64,000 bases of DNA from Vibrio sp. ES.051 (GTDB taxonomy: Bacteria; Pseudomonadota; Gammaproteobacteria; Enterobacterales; Vibrionaceae), in assembly GCF_002563795.1 (NCBI RefSeq), contig NZ_PDJL01000004.1, positions 248,001 to 312,000 of the forward strand. The letters run 5' to 3'. Made by a program: the position numbers and the translations under genes. This document shows positions 32,110 to 42,366 of the stretch, piece by piece (position 1 is the stretch's first letter; every line of letters starts with the position of its first letter). The notes under the pieces are model-generated. The model was given only the letters and a program-made list of their open reading frames with translations, did not search any database and was not told the origin of the DNA.

Positions 32110-33546
32110 ATGATACAACAAATAAAAAATGAAACCTTAACATCTGTGTTTAAGCAATGGTCTTCGGAAGAGGGAATTGTGGTCATCAACCCTGCAACTG
32201 AACAAGAGTTAATTCGATTAAAGCCCAGCACGCTTGAGGAGTTGAACGGCCTAATTAGCATGTGTGTCAGTGAGCAAGTCGTTTGGGCCAAGCTGAGTGC
32301 GAAAGAACGTTCTTGTCGTTTGAAAAGATGGTATCAGCTACTGATTGAAAATGCAGAGGATATTGCGACTATTATTACCCTAGAGCAGGGCAAAACCTTA
32401 ACCGAGAGTCGAGGTGAGGTAATGTACGGGGCTTCTTTTGTTGAGTGGTTCTCTGAAGAAGCTAAAAGAGCCTATGGAGAGGTTATTCCAGCCCCCTCAA
32501 TAGATAGGCGGCTATCTACGCTTAAGCAGCCTGTGGGGGTTTGTGCGGCGATTACGCCGTGGAACTTTCCTATCGCTATGATTACGAGAAAAGCGGCACC
32601 GGCATTGGCGGCTGGTTGTGGCATGTTGATCAAACCTTCAGCACTTACCCCTTTAACTGCCATTGCCGTTGTTGAGTTGGCTTATCAGGCGGGGGTTCCT
32701 AAATCACTTCTTCCTCTCGTTTTATCAGAACAGGCAGCGGAGTTTGGGCAAATATTAAGTACAGATCCTAGAATTAAAAAGATATCCTTTACGGGGTCGA
32801 CACGTGTTGGAAAAATTTTGATGAAGCAGGCGAGTGACACCGTTAAAGCTGTTTCTATGGAGCTGGGTGGTAACGCGCCTTTTATTGTGTTTGATGACGC
32901 TGACTTGGAGGCTGCAGCGGAAGGTCTTATTGCTTCTAAATTTCGTAACTCAGGACAAACATGTGTTTGTACGAATCGACTTTATGTCCATGAAAGTGTG
33001 AAAGACCTATTTGTTGAAAAAATCCTAGCGAAATTGCCTGACTTGATCGTTGGTGATGGATTAAAGCCTAACTCTACACTTGGACCTATTATTACTATGG
33101 CATCTAAGCACCGTCTAGAAGCCGTGATCGACGAGTCGGTACAAGAAGGCGCTAAGGTCGTTAACCACCCACAAAAGCGTTCAGGCCGCTTTATGGAGCC
33201 TGTAATTCTGGATAATGTCGAGCAGAGAATGGCAATTGTGCAACAAGAGTTATTCGGGCCTGTATTGCCGATCATCACCTTCGAAGATGATCAACAAGTT
33301 CTCACAATGGCAAATGAAACAGAATATGGTTTGGCTTGTTATTTCTACACGAATAACTTGAAGCGCATTATTAGCTTCAGCGAAGGGCTGGAATATGGGA
33401 TGGTTGGAATTAACGAAGGGATTATTTCGACTGAAGTCGCGCCGTTCGGTGGTGTTAAAGAGTCTGGTGTTGGACGGGAAGGTGGCAAGCAAGGACTTGA
33501 TGAATATTTAGAGACTAAGTACGTCTGTCTAGGTGGCTTAAGGTAA
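32110..33546 (+). CDS. succinate-semialdehyde dehydrogenase-family protein
   Basis: NAD(P)-dependent aldehyde dehydrogenase, most like GabD, which oxidises succinate semialdehyde to succinate in 4-aminobutyrate breakdown. From the ATG at 32110 (AGGAG 8 nt upstream) it has 478 aa. The ALDH core is complete: N152 in TPWNF, K175, the FTGSTRVG nucleotide loop, the general base E251 in MELGGNAP and the nucleophile C285 in NSGQTC. No gabT transaminase or transporter is adjacent, so the physiological aldehyde may differ (glutarate semialdehyde is possible). Confidence 0.85.
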   Translation: MIQQIKNETLTSVFKQWSSEEGIVVINPATEQELIRLKPSTLEELNGLISMCVSEQVVWAKLSAKERSCRLKRWYQLLIENAEDIATIITLEQGKTLTESRGEVMYGASFVEWFSEEAKRAYGEVIPAPSIDRRLSTLKQPVGVCAAITPWNFPIAMITRKAAPALAAGCGMLIKPSALTPLTAIAVVELAYQAGVPKSLLPLVLSEQAAEFGQILSTDPRIKKISFTGSTRVGKILMKQASDTVKAVSMELGGNAPFIVFDDADLEAAAEGLIASKFRNSGQTCVCTNRLYVHESVKDLFVEKILAKLPDLIVGDGLKPNSTLGPIITMASKHRLEAVIDESVQEGAKVVNHPQKRSGRFMEPVILDNVEQRMAIVQQELFGPVLPIITFEDDQQVLTMANETEYGLACYFYTNNLKRIISFSEGLEYGMVGINEGIISTEVAPFGGVKESGVGREGGKQGLDEYLETKYVCLGGLR

Positions 33547-33634
33547 TCTCGACTCCCTCCCGACTAAGATTGATTACAAAAGCTAGTTTTTTCTTAGGTA
33601 TGAATGAAAGATGGAGTTTCTTTCAGATAAAAAA

Positions 33635-33664
33635 AAAGCCGCATCAAGTAATGCGGCTTTTTTA
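33635..33664. terminator. bidirectional terminator, dehydrogenase gene and tRNA unit 1
   Basis: Stem aaaagccgcat / atgcggctttt with A and T tracts on both sides; the same stem core recurs at 34515-34544 after tRNA unit 2. Confidence 0.8.
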
Positions 33665-33667
33665 ATA

Positions 33668-33743
33668 TGGCTCCTCCTACTGGGCTCGAACCAGTGACCT
33701 GCGGATTAACAGTCCGTCGCTCTACCAACTGAGCTAAGGAGGA
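33668..33743 (-). tRNA. tRNA-Asn (anticodon GUU)
   Basis: 76 nt, acceptor TCCTCCT / AGGAGGA, anticodon loop CTGTTAA, encoded CCA. Last gene of tRNA unit 1. Confidence 0.96.
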
Positions 33744-33759
33744 ACAAATTTTTAATAAG

Positions 33760-33835
<76 letters not shown>

Positions 33836-33874
33836 ACATTTTCGTTAATAAGCAATCGACTTACTAACTGAAAA

Positions 33875-33950
33875 TGGCTCCTCCTACTGGGCTCGAACCA
33901 GTGACCTGCGGATTAACAGTCCGTCGCTCTACCAACTGAGCTAAGGAGGA
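33875..33950 (-). tRNA. tRNA-Asn (anticodon GUU)
   Basis: Identical to the copy at 33668. Confidence 0.96.
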
Positions 33951-33971
33951 ATTGTCTAGTAAAGGAATAAA

Positions 33972-34047
<76 letters not shown>

Positions 34048-34099
34048 ACACTAATGTTCTTTATACATTGTTCGTGCGAAGCACCAACAATTTAAATAG

Positions 34100-34175
34100 T
34101 GGTGCCCGGAGGCGGAATCGAACCACCGACACGAGGATTTTCAATCCTCTGCTCTACCGACTGAGCTATCCGGGC
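34100..34175 (-). tRNA. tRNA-Phe (anticodon GAA)
   Basis: 76 nt, acceptor GCCCGGA / TCCGGGC, anticodon loop TTGAAAA, encoded CCA. First gene of unit 1. Confidence 0.96.
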
Positions 34176-34185
34176 AACGAGGTGT

Positions 34186-34214
34186 ATTAAACGGTTTTTT
34201 GCTTATTAGGTCAA
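34186..34214 (-). promoter_or_regulatory. promoter of tRNA unit 1
   Basis: Minus strand: TTGACC (34209-34214), 17-bp spacer, TTTAAT (34186-34191), ten bases before tRNA-Phe. Very similar to the promoter of unit 2. Confidence 0.75.
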
Positions 34215-34514
34215 CCATAAAATTAAAATTAGATATCGTTTGATGAAAATGTACTCGGAGTGGGCTGTTTTTATGCATTTTTGACACAAAGACACCGCCC
34301 AGCAAGCTTTCTTTGATGAAAAATGACGAGTTGAAAAGGGAAATATGAGTTTAAAATAAAAAAAGCATGCTTGAAAACGTGCATTATATTGAGAATTGAC
34401 TTTAAACTAATGCTTTATTGAGAGCTTATTAACCCAGTCTCTCCGTTTGGTTACTAAAAGGTTTAGCACTTTTTTCAGTTAGCGAGAGGGAATATACAGA
34501 GTAGGATAGAAATG

Positions 34515-34544
34515 AAAAAGCCGCATCTATTGATGCGGCTTTTA
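34515..34544 (-). terminator. terminator of tRNA unit 2
   Basis: Stem aaaagccgcatc / gatgcggctttt with a T run on the minus strand. Confidence 0.8.
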
Positions 34545-34548
34545 AAGT

Positions 34549-34624
34549 TGGCTCCTCCTACTGGACTCGAACCAGTGACCTGCGGATTAACAGTCCGTCG
34601 CTCTACCAACTGAGCTAAGGAGGA
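34549..34624 (-). tRNA. tRNA-Asn (anticodon GUU)
   Basis: As the copy at 33668 with one T-arm change (TTCGAGTCC instead of TTCGAGCCC). Confidence 0.95.
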
Positions 34625-34679
34625 ATTATTCTGTTTGTGTCTTACCAATTATTTAAAATTAAGCAAATGCACCAAATAA

Positions 34680-34755
34680 TGGTGCCTCGAGGCGGAATCG
34701 AACCACCGACACGAGGATTTTCAATCCTCTGCTCTACCGACTGAGCTATCGAGGC
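34680..34755 (-). tRNA. tRNA-Phe (anticodon GAA), acceptor variant
   Basis: Acceptor GCCTCGA / TCGAGGC: base pairs 4 and 5 differ from the other Phe genes on both strands, keeping the pairing. The body is identical. Confidence 0.95.
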
Positions 34756-34762
34756 AAAAGAA

Positions 34763-34838
<76 letters not shown>

Positions 34839-34908
34839 ACGCTTTATTCTTTCTCTAGAAGAGGTAAACTCTGCTAATTTGAATCCCATAAACATGAAAT
34901 TCTAAAGT

Positions 34909-34984
34909 TGGCTCCTCCTACTGGGCTCGAACCAGTGACCTGCGGATTAACAGTCCGTCGCTCTACCAACTGAGCTAAGGAGGA
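34909..34984 (-). tRNA. tRNA-Asn (anticodon GUU)
   Basis: Identical to the copy at 33668. Confidence 0.96.
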
Positions 34985-35028
34985 ACTATTCTGTTTGTGT
35001 CTTGCTAATTAAGCAAGTGCACCAAATA

Positions 35029-35104
35029 TGGTGCCTCGAGGCGGAATCGAACCACCGACACGAGGATTTTCAATCCTCTGCTCTACCGACTGAGCTATCG
35101 AGGC
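35029..35104 (-). tRNA. tRNA-Phe (anticodon GAA), acceptor variant
   Basis: Same GCCTCGA / TCGAGGC acceptor as at 34680; the flanking spacer is also alike, marking a tandem duplication. Confidence 0.95.
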
Positions 35105-35111
35105 AAAAGAA

Positions 35112-35187
<76 letters not shown>

Positions 35188-35253
35188 ACACTATATTCTT
35201 TATGCTTTTGTCTGTGTTGTAAGGTTTTATTAAAACACCAACAAATCAATTTG

Positions 35254-35329
35254 TGGTGCCCGGAGGCGGAATCGAACCACCGACACGAGGATTTTCAATC
35301 CTCTGCTCTACCGACTGAGCTATCCGGGC
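35254..35329 (-). tRNA. tRNA-Phe (anticodon GAA)
   Basis: Acceptor GCCCGGA / TCCGGGC, identical to the copy at 34100. First gene of unit 2. Confidence 0.96.
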
Positions 35330-35340
35330 AACGGAGCGCT

Positions 35341-35369
35341 ATTAAACGGATTTTACCGCTTTGCGTCAA
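35341..35369 (-). promoter_or_regulatory. promoter of tRNA unit 2
   Basis: Minus strand: TTGACG (35364-35369), 17-bp spacer, TTTAAT (35341-35346), 11 bases before tRNA-Phe. Confidence 0.75.
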
Positions 35370-35429
35370 CCACTTTTTTTAAATAATTTCAAAAAAGTGG
35401 CTGTTCGAACGCTTTTTATTCAACTCTCA

Positions 35430-36569
35430 CTATAAAGTTTGCGCTGAGCTAAATTCCTTTTTGAAATTTGTCACTTTTTCGAGGTAGCGACGCGCTTCAC
35501 TATTCGGATGTTTTTTGGTTAATGCCCAATAAACTTGGTTAGGTTGCAACGAATTTAAGTCTTGCATCGCGCGTTTGCGATCTCTGCGATGGAAGGTATT
35601 TAGTACGCCACCAGTGCCACCATTGTAAGCAGAAATCATACTATACTCGAGCGAGGTTGGATGACGAACATCTCTCAAATAACGATTTTTTAAAATATAG
35701 AAATACGCAGTACCAGTATCAATATTATTCTCAGGGTTAAATAGATACTCTGGACTTGGTTGACCTGAACGCTTCTTAACGAGCTTGAAGACATCGCGAC
35801 CCGCAGTTTTAGGTACGATTTGCATTAAACCGTAAGCATTGGCCCAGCTCACCGCGTATGGGTTAAAACTGCTCTCAGTTTTGATGATGGCGTAAATCAA
35901 GTCTTCAGCAATGTCATATTTCTTAGAGGCTCGGCGTACGATATCAGCATATTGATAGCTACGTTGCGAGAAGTGGTCTTCTACCATAGGAATTTCGACA
36001 TAGTGCGCTTTTTTAAAGTCGACGTCTTTGGTTTGAATTTTATTTGCGATGAGATAATCGGCGAATCGACGTGCACGCCAAGACCACTGAATTGGTTTGT
36101 TGTCTTGATCGACAACTTGGTTATATAAAAAAGGTTGGCCCTCTAATGTTATCCCTTTAGATGAAAAGAGATCCACGTGGGCGGGGTCGTCAGGCGTTAA
36201 TAAAGTGGTGATGATTGCATCTTTGAGGTGTTTTTGAGGCTCGGTTGGAGAGACGGTCTCGATGGTGATCACGCCTTTGCGAAAGTCGACCTCTGCACGA
36301 CTTAGGTAGTTATCGATGTATTTGACGTAATTGCTTTTGCCTGCGTACTTTACTTCTTTTTTACCCCAGCGTTTTTTGATATTGCCAGAGAAGCTACTGA
36401 TCAACGCATCCAACGCTGCGGTATCTTTTGCAAATTGTCCTGGGAGTTCCGCTAAGTGGTTGGCGAAACGGTTCGTCGGCTCATAATCGATGTGATAGAT
36501 TTTTTCGACGAACTCACGACTACAGCCTGCCATTAAAAGTGCGGCAGCAATAAAGACAATTTTTTTCAT
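35430..36569 (-). CDS. mltC: membrane-bound lytic murein transglycosylase C
   Basis: Outer-membrane lipoprotein that cleaves peptidoglycan glycan strands with 1,6-anhydro product formation. The 379-aa protein has a signal peptide with lipobox LMAGC (lipidated C16). The N-terminal MltC domain precedes the SLT domain, with the catalytic Glu232 in TESSFNP and the AYGLMQI and AYNGG motifs. It is the last of the mutY-yggX-mltC series, the order found in E. coli, and precedes the tRNA array on the same strand. Confidence 0.96.
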   Translation of the reverse strand: MKKIVFIAAALLMAGCSREFVEKIYHIDYEPTNRFANHLAELPGQFAKDTAALDALISSFSGNIKKRWGKKEVKYAGKSNYVKYIDNYLSRAEVDFRKGVITIETVSPTEPQKHLKDAIITTLLTPDDPAHVDLFSSKGITLEGQPFLYNQVVDQDNKPIQWSWRARRFADYLIANKIQTKDVDFKKAHYVEIPMVEDHFSQRSYQYADIVRRASKKYDIAEDLIYAIIKTESSFNPYAVSWANAYGLMQIVPKTAGRDVFKLVKKRSGQPSPEYLFNPENNIDTGTAYFYILKNRYLRDVRHPTSLEYSMISAYNGGTGGVLNTFHRRDRKRAMQDLNSLQPNQVYWALTKKHPNSEARRYLEKVTNFKKEFSSAQTL

Positions 36570-36654
36570 AAGTATCAGGTATCAGGCTAATTGAGGCTAA
36601 TAGAAAAATGACACCACAAGCGGGTTATGGTGTCATTGCTTTAACTCAAGCTAT

Positions 36655-36927
36655 TTATTCGCTTGGTGGTGTGTAACCTTCGATATGAACGTCTTTTCCT
36701 TCAAATAAGAAGTTCACCATTTCTGTTTCGATCAGTTTTCGGTGTTCAGGATCCATCATGTTGAGTTTCTTTTCATTGATCAACATGGTTTGTTTGTGTT
36801 GCCACTGAGCCCACGCCTCTTTCGAAATATTGTCGAAAATGCGTTTACCTAGTTCACCAGGGTAAAGTTGAAAGTCTAGCCCTTCGGCTTCTTTCTTTAG
36901 TCGAGCACAAAACACAGTGCGGCTCAT
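36655..36927 (-). CDS. yggX: Fe(2+)-trafficking / oxidative damage protection protein YggX
   Basis: Small cytoplasmic protein that helps protect Fe-S clusters from oxidative damage; exact chemistry is debated. 90 aa, beginning [18 protein letters not shown] with the family's single conserved Cys7, and the core [18 protein letters not shown]. Starts 19 bp after mutY, whose own Fe-S cluster makes the linkage suggestive. Complete. Confidence 0.96.
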   Translation of the reverse strand: MSRTVFCARLKKEAEGLDFQLYPGELGKRIFDNISKEAWAQWQHKQTMLINEKKLNMMDPEHRKLIETEMVNFLFEGKDVHIEGYTPPSE

Positions 36928-36946
36928 AATGACTCCTTGTATTCAA

Positions 36947-38023
36947 TTAACGAAGTTCGTAAGGCAGCGCTTCCAGCAATTGCTTGACTGGCGCTGCTAA
37001 ACCGATTTCTTCAGGTTTAGATAAGTTATACCAAAGACCTTTATTACCTTCCATTATCATGCTGGGCTGGTTTGATAAATCAATCAAAATCGGCGTGATA
37101 TCGAGGTGATAATGGCTAAATGTATGACGAAATGTAATCAGTGTTTGTTGTTTTTTGATGTCGCTGGTTTGGATGTCTCTTTGTTCCAATAGCAGCTCAA
37201 TATCACTTTCGACATCCGCATGTTCGGTTTGTGGGAAGCAAAATAACCCACCCCAAATGCCAGTTTGTGGTCTTTGTTCTAGCCACACTTCGTGACCATG
37301 TTCATTACGGTGATGAAGCATCACGAAACGCGTTTGCTTCACAGGCTTGTCTTTCTTCGGCTTTTTACCCGGGTAGTCGAGCACATTGTCTTGTTTTTTG
37401 GCCACGCATAGGTCAGCAACGGGACACAGGCTACATTTGGGTTTGCTGCGAGTGCAGACCATCGCCCCCATATCCATCATTGCTTGGTTATACTTATCAA
37501 CGTCCGCTTGGGGGGTGTGCGTTTCCGCTATTTTCCATAGCTGATTTTCAACCTTTTTCTGCCCTGGCCATCCTTCAACGGCAAAGCAGCGAGAAAGGGT
37601 GCGCTTTACATTGCCATCGAGAATCGCATGTGGCTGTTTATGCACAGACGATAAAATGGCAGCAGCGGTAGAGCGCCCGATCCCTGGTAAGTCGTTCATC
37701 TGCTCTATATCAAGAGGAAACTCACCATTGTATTTTAAGGCGACCTGTTTCGCGGCTTTATGAAGGTTACGAGCACGGGCGTAATAACCTAAGCCAGTCC
37801 AAAGGTGCAGAACTTCATCTTGTTCTGCACAGGCAAGATCGACCACGGTTGGAAAACGCTCCAAGAAACGCTGATAATATGGAATAACCGTAGTGACTTG
37901 AGTTTGCTGAAGCATGATTTCAGACAGCCAGACACTGTAAGCGGTCTTGTTTTGTTGCCATGGAAGCTCTTTTCTCCCATATGCGTCATACCATTTTAAA
38001 ATGGCATTGGCGAAAGGTGTCAC
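36947..38023 (-). CDS. mutY: adenine DNA glycosylase MutY
   Basis: Removes adenine mispaired with 8-oxoguanine. The 358-aa protein shows catalytic E35 in [11 protein letters not shown], the HhH-GPD segment [14 protein letters not shown] with D136 in ILDGNVKR, and a 4Fe-4S cluster with C190-x6-C197-x2-C200-x5-C206. The C-terminal NUDIX-like domain (about 225-355) recognises oxoG. First gene of the mutY-yggX-mltC run; divergent from trmB. Confidence 0.97.
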   Translation of the reverse strand: MTPFANAILKWYDAYGRKELPWQQNKTAYSVWLSEIMLQQTQVTTVIPYYQRFLERFPTVVDLACAEQDEVLHLWTGLGYYARARNLHKAAKQVALKYNGEFPLDIEQMNDLPGIGRSTAAAILSSVHKQPHAILDGNVKRTLSRCFAVEGWPGQKKVENQLWKIAETHTPQADVDKYNQAMMDMGAMVCTRSKPKCSLCPVADLCVAKKQDNVLDYPGKKPKKDKPVKQTRFVMLHHRNEHGHEVWLEQRPQTGIWGGLFCFPQTEHADVESDIELLLEQRDIQTSDIKKQQTLITFRHTFSHYHLDITPILIDLSNQPSMIMEGNKGLWYNLSKPEEIGLAAPVKQLLEALPYELR

Positions 38024-38226
38024 GACTTGCTCTGTATTCTATTATTGGTTAGGTGCAAAATTGCACCACATAATGGGCAAGAAGTACAACGGATAAAGTG
38101 TGGGGATATAAAGGAATGTGTTGTCGCTGTTGCGCTGGCATCGCCCCAGAGTTCAACAAATACTTGCACCTAAGTAAATTCTTTGGATAATCCCCGCTTT
38201 GATTAATCAATGTGCAGGCAAAGTCA

Positions 38227-38946
38227 ATGAGTGAAGTAACCACTAACGAATACAACGAAGACGGCAAGCTGATCCGTAAAATCCGCAGTTTCGTTCGTCG
38301 CGAAGGCCGCCTAACTAAAGGTCAAGAGAGCGCGATGAATGAGTGCTGGCCGACCATGGGTATCGATTACAAAGCGGAATTTCTTAATTGGAACGAGGTG
38401 TTTGGGAATGACAACCCTGTCGTACTTGAAATTGGCTTTGGTATGGGGGCTTCCTTGGTTGAAATGGCAAAGAACGCACCAGAGAAGAACTTTATCGGTA
38501 TTGAAGTTCATAGCCCAGGTGTTGGTGCATGTCTTTCGGACGCACGTGAAGCTGGTGTGACGAATCTACGCGTCATGTGTCATGATGCCGTGGAGGTGTT
38601 TGAACACATGGTACCCAATAACAGTCTAGCAACCGTACAGCTATTTTTTCCTGACCCATGGCATAAGAAACGTCACCATAAGCGTCGTATCGTTCAGTTA
38701 GATTTTGCTGAAATGGTCCGTGAAAAGTTGATACTGAATGAAGGTGTTTTCCACATGGCGACCGACTGGGAAAACTACGCAGAGCACATGATTGAAGTCA
38801 TGAACCAAGCGCCTGGTTTTGAAAACATTGCGAAAGATGGTGATTTCGTTCCTCGTCCTGACGAGCGTCCATTAACCAAATTTGAAGCTCGTGGTCACCG
38901 TCTTGGGCATGGTGTGTGGGATATCAAATATAAGCGTATTGCGTAA
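38227..38946 (+). CDS. trmB: tRNA (guanine-N7)-methyltransferase
   Basis: Methylates G46 of tRNA using S-adenosylmethionine. From the ATG at 38227 it has 239 aa, in line with E. coli TrmB. The Rossmann motif is [32 protein letters not shown] is the family signature, and the C-terminal [16 protein letters not shown] is conserved. An in-frame GTG five codons earlier is less likely. Divergent from mutY. Confidence 0.96.
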   Translation: MSEVTTNEYNEDGKLIRKIRSFVRREGRLTKGQESAMNECWPTMGIDYKAEFLNWNEVFGNDNPVVLEIGFGMGASLVEMAKNAPEKNFIGIEVHSPGVGACLSDAREAGVTNLRVMCHDAVEVFEHMVPNNSLATVQLFFPDPWHKKRHHKRRIVQLDFAEMVREKLILNEGVFHMATDWENYAEHMIEVMNQAPGFENIAKDGDFVPRPDERPLTKFEARGHRLGHGVWDIKYKRIA

Positions 38947-39461
38947 GTAGAGAAGCTCATAGGATGTACCATGACATGTGATATTAGCCAATCTGGGAGA
39001 TAACCGAATTGACTTTGATAACGCAATGATTATCGTCTGCTCGGAGTGAAAAGCGACTTTTGCTTAACAGGGCGTGAGTGTGATGGTGTCTGGTTGGTCT
39101 TATGGCGTGTAACTCGGTAGCAAAAAATAGCTAACTCAATCGTAGTTCGTTAGAGCTTTTACAAGAAGCACTGCCTGCATGGAAAGTGGTTTGAAGAAGT
39201 AAAGCTCAATTGTGTGTCTTTCAACGCGTTCAGACTGAGATAGAAGACGTTGCCGTAAGGTTTGAAGCGCAAGGGCGTTGTTTTCCTACGTTTCAGACAT
39301 CGTTTATCTTCACTGGGTTGTTCAATCTATCAAGCGCAATATTATTATGCTAGTGACACCATCATTGACTGCAATCTAATCAATCCTATGGAAAGCCAAC
39401 GAGATGTTGGCTTTTTTTACCTCTGAGTTTAAAGCGCTCGCTTGTAAAAAGAAGGCAGAGA
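38947..39461. other. gene-free gap between trmB and glsB
   Basis: 515 bp, ending in a hairpin with T run (39392-39418, stem aaagccaac / gttggcttt). Several plus-strand frames are open for short stretches broken by stops (e.g. LELLQEALPAWKVV near 39155), which suggests a decayed gene of unknown identity. Confidence 0.45.
39392..39418 (+). terminator. terminator upstream of glsB
   Basis: Stem aaagccaac / gttggcttt, then seven T; could terminate trmB or the lost gene before glsB. Confidence 0.75.
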
Positions 39462-40382
39462 ATGAAACCTACAGCGGAAATTTTGGTCGATATTTTGGCG
39501 GAAGTACGCCCTTTAATCGGCCAAGGCAAAGTGGCCGATTACATTCCGGCTCTGGCAAAAGTACCCAATAACAAGTTAGGTATTGCGGTATACACCAATG
39601 AAGGCGAGGTGATTAAGGCGGGGGATGCCGATGAATCTTTCTCTATTCAGTCTATTTCAAAAGCATTAAGTCTAACGCTTGCGATGTGCTTGTATAAGCA
39701 GGAAGAAATTTGGGCGCGTGTGGGTAAAGAGCCATCAGGGCAGGCGTTTAACTCGTTAATTCAGTTGGAAATGGAGCAGGGGATTCCTCGCAACCCGTTC
39801 ATTAATGCGGGGGCGATAGTGGTGGCGGATCTATTACAAAGTCGTCTTTCTGCGCCTCGTCAGCGTTTGCTGGAGTTTGTACGCCAACTCTCCGGTGACA
39901 CACACATAGTGTATGACAAGGTGGTTGCTGCGTCAGAAATGATGCATGGTGACCGTAATGCTGCGATTGCTTACCTAATGCGATCATTTGGTAACTTTGA
40001 GAATGACGTCATTCCTGTACTGCAAAACTACTTCCACGCTTGTGCGCTGAAAATGAGTTGTGTCGACTTGGCCAAAACGTTCAGTTACTTGGCGAACAAA
40101 GGCACCTCGGTACAAACCAGCAAACCTGTGGTTTCTGCGACTCAGGCAAAGCAACTTAATGCACTATTGGCAACCTGTGGTCTGTATGATGGGGCCGGAG
40201 AGTTTGCTTATCGCGTTGGTATGCCTGGTAAGTCTGGTGTGGGGGGCGGTATTATCACCGTGGTTCCAGGTGAGATGACGATTGCTGTATGGTCGCCAGA
40301 GTTAGACGCTTCGGGTAATTCGCTGGCTGGAACGAAAGCGTTAGAGCTGCTTTCGGAACGTATCGGACGCTCGATTTTTTAG
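39462..40382 (+). CDS. glsB: glutaminase
   Basis: Hydrolyses glutamine to glutamate and ammonia; serine-dependent, beta-lactamase-like fold. The 306-aa protein has S64-x-x-K67 in SIQSISK, the NPFINAGAI strand, and the C-terminal GKSGVGGGI, all family marks. Starts with ATG after GAAGGCAGAGA. Monocistronic with its own terminator. Confidence 0.95.
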   Translation: MKPTAEILVDILAEVRPLIGQGKVADYIPALAKVPNNKLGIAVYTNEGEVIKAGDADESFSIQSISKALSLTLAMCLYKQEEIWARVGKEPSGQAFNSLIQLEMEQGIPRNPFINAGAIVVADLLQSRLSAPRQRLLEFVRQLSGDTHIVYDKVVAASEMMHGDRNAAIAYLMRSFGNFENDVIPVLQNYFHACALKMSCVDLAKTFSYLANKGTSVQTSKPVVSATQAKQLNALLATCGLYDGAGEFAYRVGMPGKSGVGGGIITVVPGEMTIAVWSPELDASGNSLAGTKALELLSERIGRSIF

Positions 40383-40406
40383 AGGGCGAGTTTGATTGTC
40401 GCCGAA

Positions 40407-40439
40407 AGAATGCCTCTCTTGCTTGAGAGGCATTCTTTT
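40407..40439 (+). terminator. glsB terminator
   Basis: Long stem agaatgcctctc / gagaggcattct with TTTTAT behind. Confidence 0.8.
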
Positions 40440-40457
40440 ATGCATTTGTTGGTGGTG

Positions 40458-41633
40458 TTATTCGTCTTCTTCGACCATAAAGGCTTCGAGTAAATCATTG
40501 AGGAAGAGTTTACCTTTCTCAGTAATTTGCCAATGCGTGTCGGTTTCACTTAAATAGTCCATTTCTAACGCCCAATCAATGTTTCCTTGAATGGTGCTCA
40601 AAGGCAAGCCCGTGGTATTGACGTAATCTTGTTTTGGGCATGCTTCCATTAAGCGGAAGCGGTTCATAAAGAACTCGAACGGACGGTCTTCATCTGCCAC
40701 CACGTGCTCCGTATGTAAATACGGCTTTACCATGTTTTGATACGCCGCTAAATACCCCCTAGGATGCTTCACTTTCGTTGTGCGGATGATGCGTCCGTCA
40801 ACAAAACTAAGCTTGCCGTGCGAGCCACAACCGATCCCCAGGTAATCCCCAAAACGCCAGTAATTAAGGTTATGCTGACATTGATACCCCGGTTTGCTGT
40901 AGCCAGAAATCTCATATTGCACATAACCAGCCGCCGTCAGTTTTTGGTGCCCAAGCTCAAATATATCCCACAAATCATCGTCGTCTGGTAGCGTCGGTGG
41001 TTTGTAGTAGAACATGGTATTTGGCTCTATCGTCAGTTGGTACCACGAAAGGTGCGGCGGTGCTAACTCAATCGCTTTGTCCAAATCAACCAGAGCTTGT
41101 TCAGTACTTTGATCGGGTAGGCCATGCATTAAATCTAGGTTGAAACTGTTCAAACCAATTTGATGAGCCAACTTAGCGGCATTAACGGCTTCGTCTTGGC
41201 CATGGATTCGCCCTAGGCGCTCCAGTTTCTGCTGCTCAAAACTTTGCACGCCGATAGAAATTCTCGTGACGCCCGCTTTACGATAACCGACAAAACGCTC
41301 TGCTTCGATCGTGCCTGGATTGGCTTCCATGGTAATTTCGATTTCAGGCTTAAACGGAATACGTGCTTCGATGCCTTTTAGCAGACGCTCGATACCTTGG
41401 GCTGAAATTAAACTCGGCGTACCACCACCAATAAAAATCGAGTGCAGCGGACGCGGAGTATCACTTAAACAGTACTTTGCAATATCACTGTCTAAATCTT
41501 CAAGCAGAGCACTAATGTATTCTGCTTCCGGAATGTCTGTTTTTAGCGCGTGTGAATTAAAGTCACAGTAGGGGCACTTTTGTACACACCACGGGATATG
41601 TACATACAAGCTCAGTGCTGGGGGCGTTAACAT
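40458..41633 (-). CDS. hemW: heme chaperone HemW (radical SAM)
   Basis: Radical-SAM protein of the HemN-like group that binds heme and delivers it to respiratory enzymes; it lacks coproporphyrinogen oxidase function. The 391-aa protein has the cluster motif C16-x3-C20-x2-C23. It does not have the extra N-terminal region of HemN, which separates HemW from true HemN. GGGTPS and the C-terminal HemN_C domain are present. It is the last gene of the yggS-proC-yggT-yggU-rdgB series and starts 18 bp after rdgB. Confidence 0.93.
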   Translation of the reverse strand: MLTPPALSLYVHIPWCVQKCPYCDFNSHALKTDIPEAEYISALLEDLDSDIAKYCLSDTPRPLHSIFIGGGTPSLISAQGIERLLKGIEARIPFKPEIEITMEANPGTIEAERFVGYRKAGVTRISIGVQSFEQQKLERLGRIHGQDEAVNAAKLAHQIGLNSFNLDLMHGLPDQSTEQALVDLDKAIELAPPHLSWYQLTIEPNTMFYYKPPTLPDDDDLWDIFELGHQKLTAAGYVQYEISGYSKPGYQCQHNLNYWRFGDYLGIGCGSHGKLSFVDGRIIRTTKVKHPRGYLAAYQNMVKPYLHTEHVVADEDRPFEFFMNRFRLMEACPKQDYVNTTGLPLSTIQGNIDWALEMDYLSETDTHWQITEKGKLFLNDLLEAFMVEEDE

Positions 41634-41651
41634 GTTTAGACTCGTTTTATA

Positions 41652-42254
41652 TTACTGAGCGGCTTGCTCAGATAGTTGTGCGAAGAGCGACTTAAGTGCT
41701 TTACCACGGTGTGATAGCTGCTTTTTGCGCGCGGGTTCCAGTTCTGCTGATGCACAGTTTTCTTCTGGTACAAAGAAAATTGGGTCGTAACCAAAGCCAT
41801 TATCACCCTGTGCTTCAGGCAAAATCCGACCTTCCCATTTACCATGGCAGACGATAGGCGTTGGGTCATCGGCATGACGCATCAATACCAGCACGCAATG
41901 AAAACGCGCCGTTCGCTCAAGCTCTGGTACCCCTTCCATCACCTTTAATAGCTTTTCTAGATTCTCGTGATCTGATGCATCCTCACCCGCGTAACGGGCC
42001 GAATAAATACCCGGCGCGCCTTTTAGGAAGTCGACTTCCAGACCAGAATCATCCGCGATGGCTGGCAAACCGGTTTCTTGCGCGGCGTGACGTGCTTTGA
42101 TGATGGCGTTTTCAATAAACGTAGTACCGGTTTCTGCTGCTTCAGATACGTTGAATGCACTTTGCGCTAATACTTCAAAACCGAAGTCAGACAGTAAGCC
42201 TGCCATTTCACGTACTTTGCCTTGGTTGCCTGTTGCTAGCACAATTTTTTTCAT
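41652..42254 (-). CDS. rdgB: dITP/XTP pyrophosphatase
   Basis: Housecleaning nucleotidase that removes ITP, dITP and XTP from the pool. 200 aa with TGNQGK at 8-13 and [22 protein letters not shown] in parts (SGLEVD-x-L-x-G-x-PG). FGYDPIF and the C-terminal SHRGKAL motif complete the Ham1 family pattern. Sits between DUF4426 and hemW, as in related genomes. Confidence 0.97.
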   Translation of the reverse strand: MKKIVLATGNQGKVREMAGLLSDFGFEVLAQSAFNVSEAAETGTTFIENAIIKARHAAQETGLPAIADDSGLEVDFLKGAPGIYSARYAGEDASDHENLEKLLKVMEGVPELERTARFHCVLVLMRHADDPTPIVCHGKWEGRILPEAQGDNGFGYDPIFFVPEENCASAELEPARKKQLSHRGKALKSLFAQLSEQAAQ

Positions 42255-42366
42255 GGGGGATCTCTTTCCATTGTGATAGAGGGGAACAGACCGTTCTCCT
42301 CTGGATTTTTACTTATTGGTTTTTGGTCTGCTGGTATCCGAAAGCATTTAGAACATCACAACCCAA

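Larger units (their letters stand above)
34176..34548. other. spacer between the two tRNA units
   Basis: 373 bp without a gene. It holds the promoter of unit 1 (34186-34214) and the terminator of unit 2 (34515-34544); the AT-rich middle shows nothing else. Confidence 0.7.
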
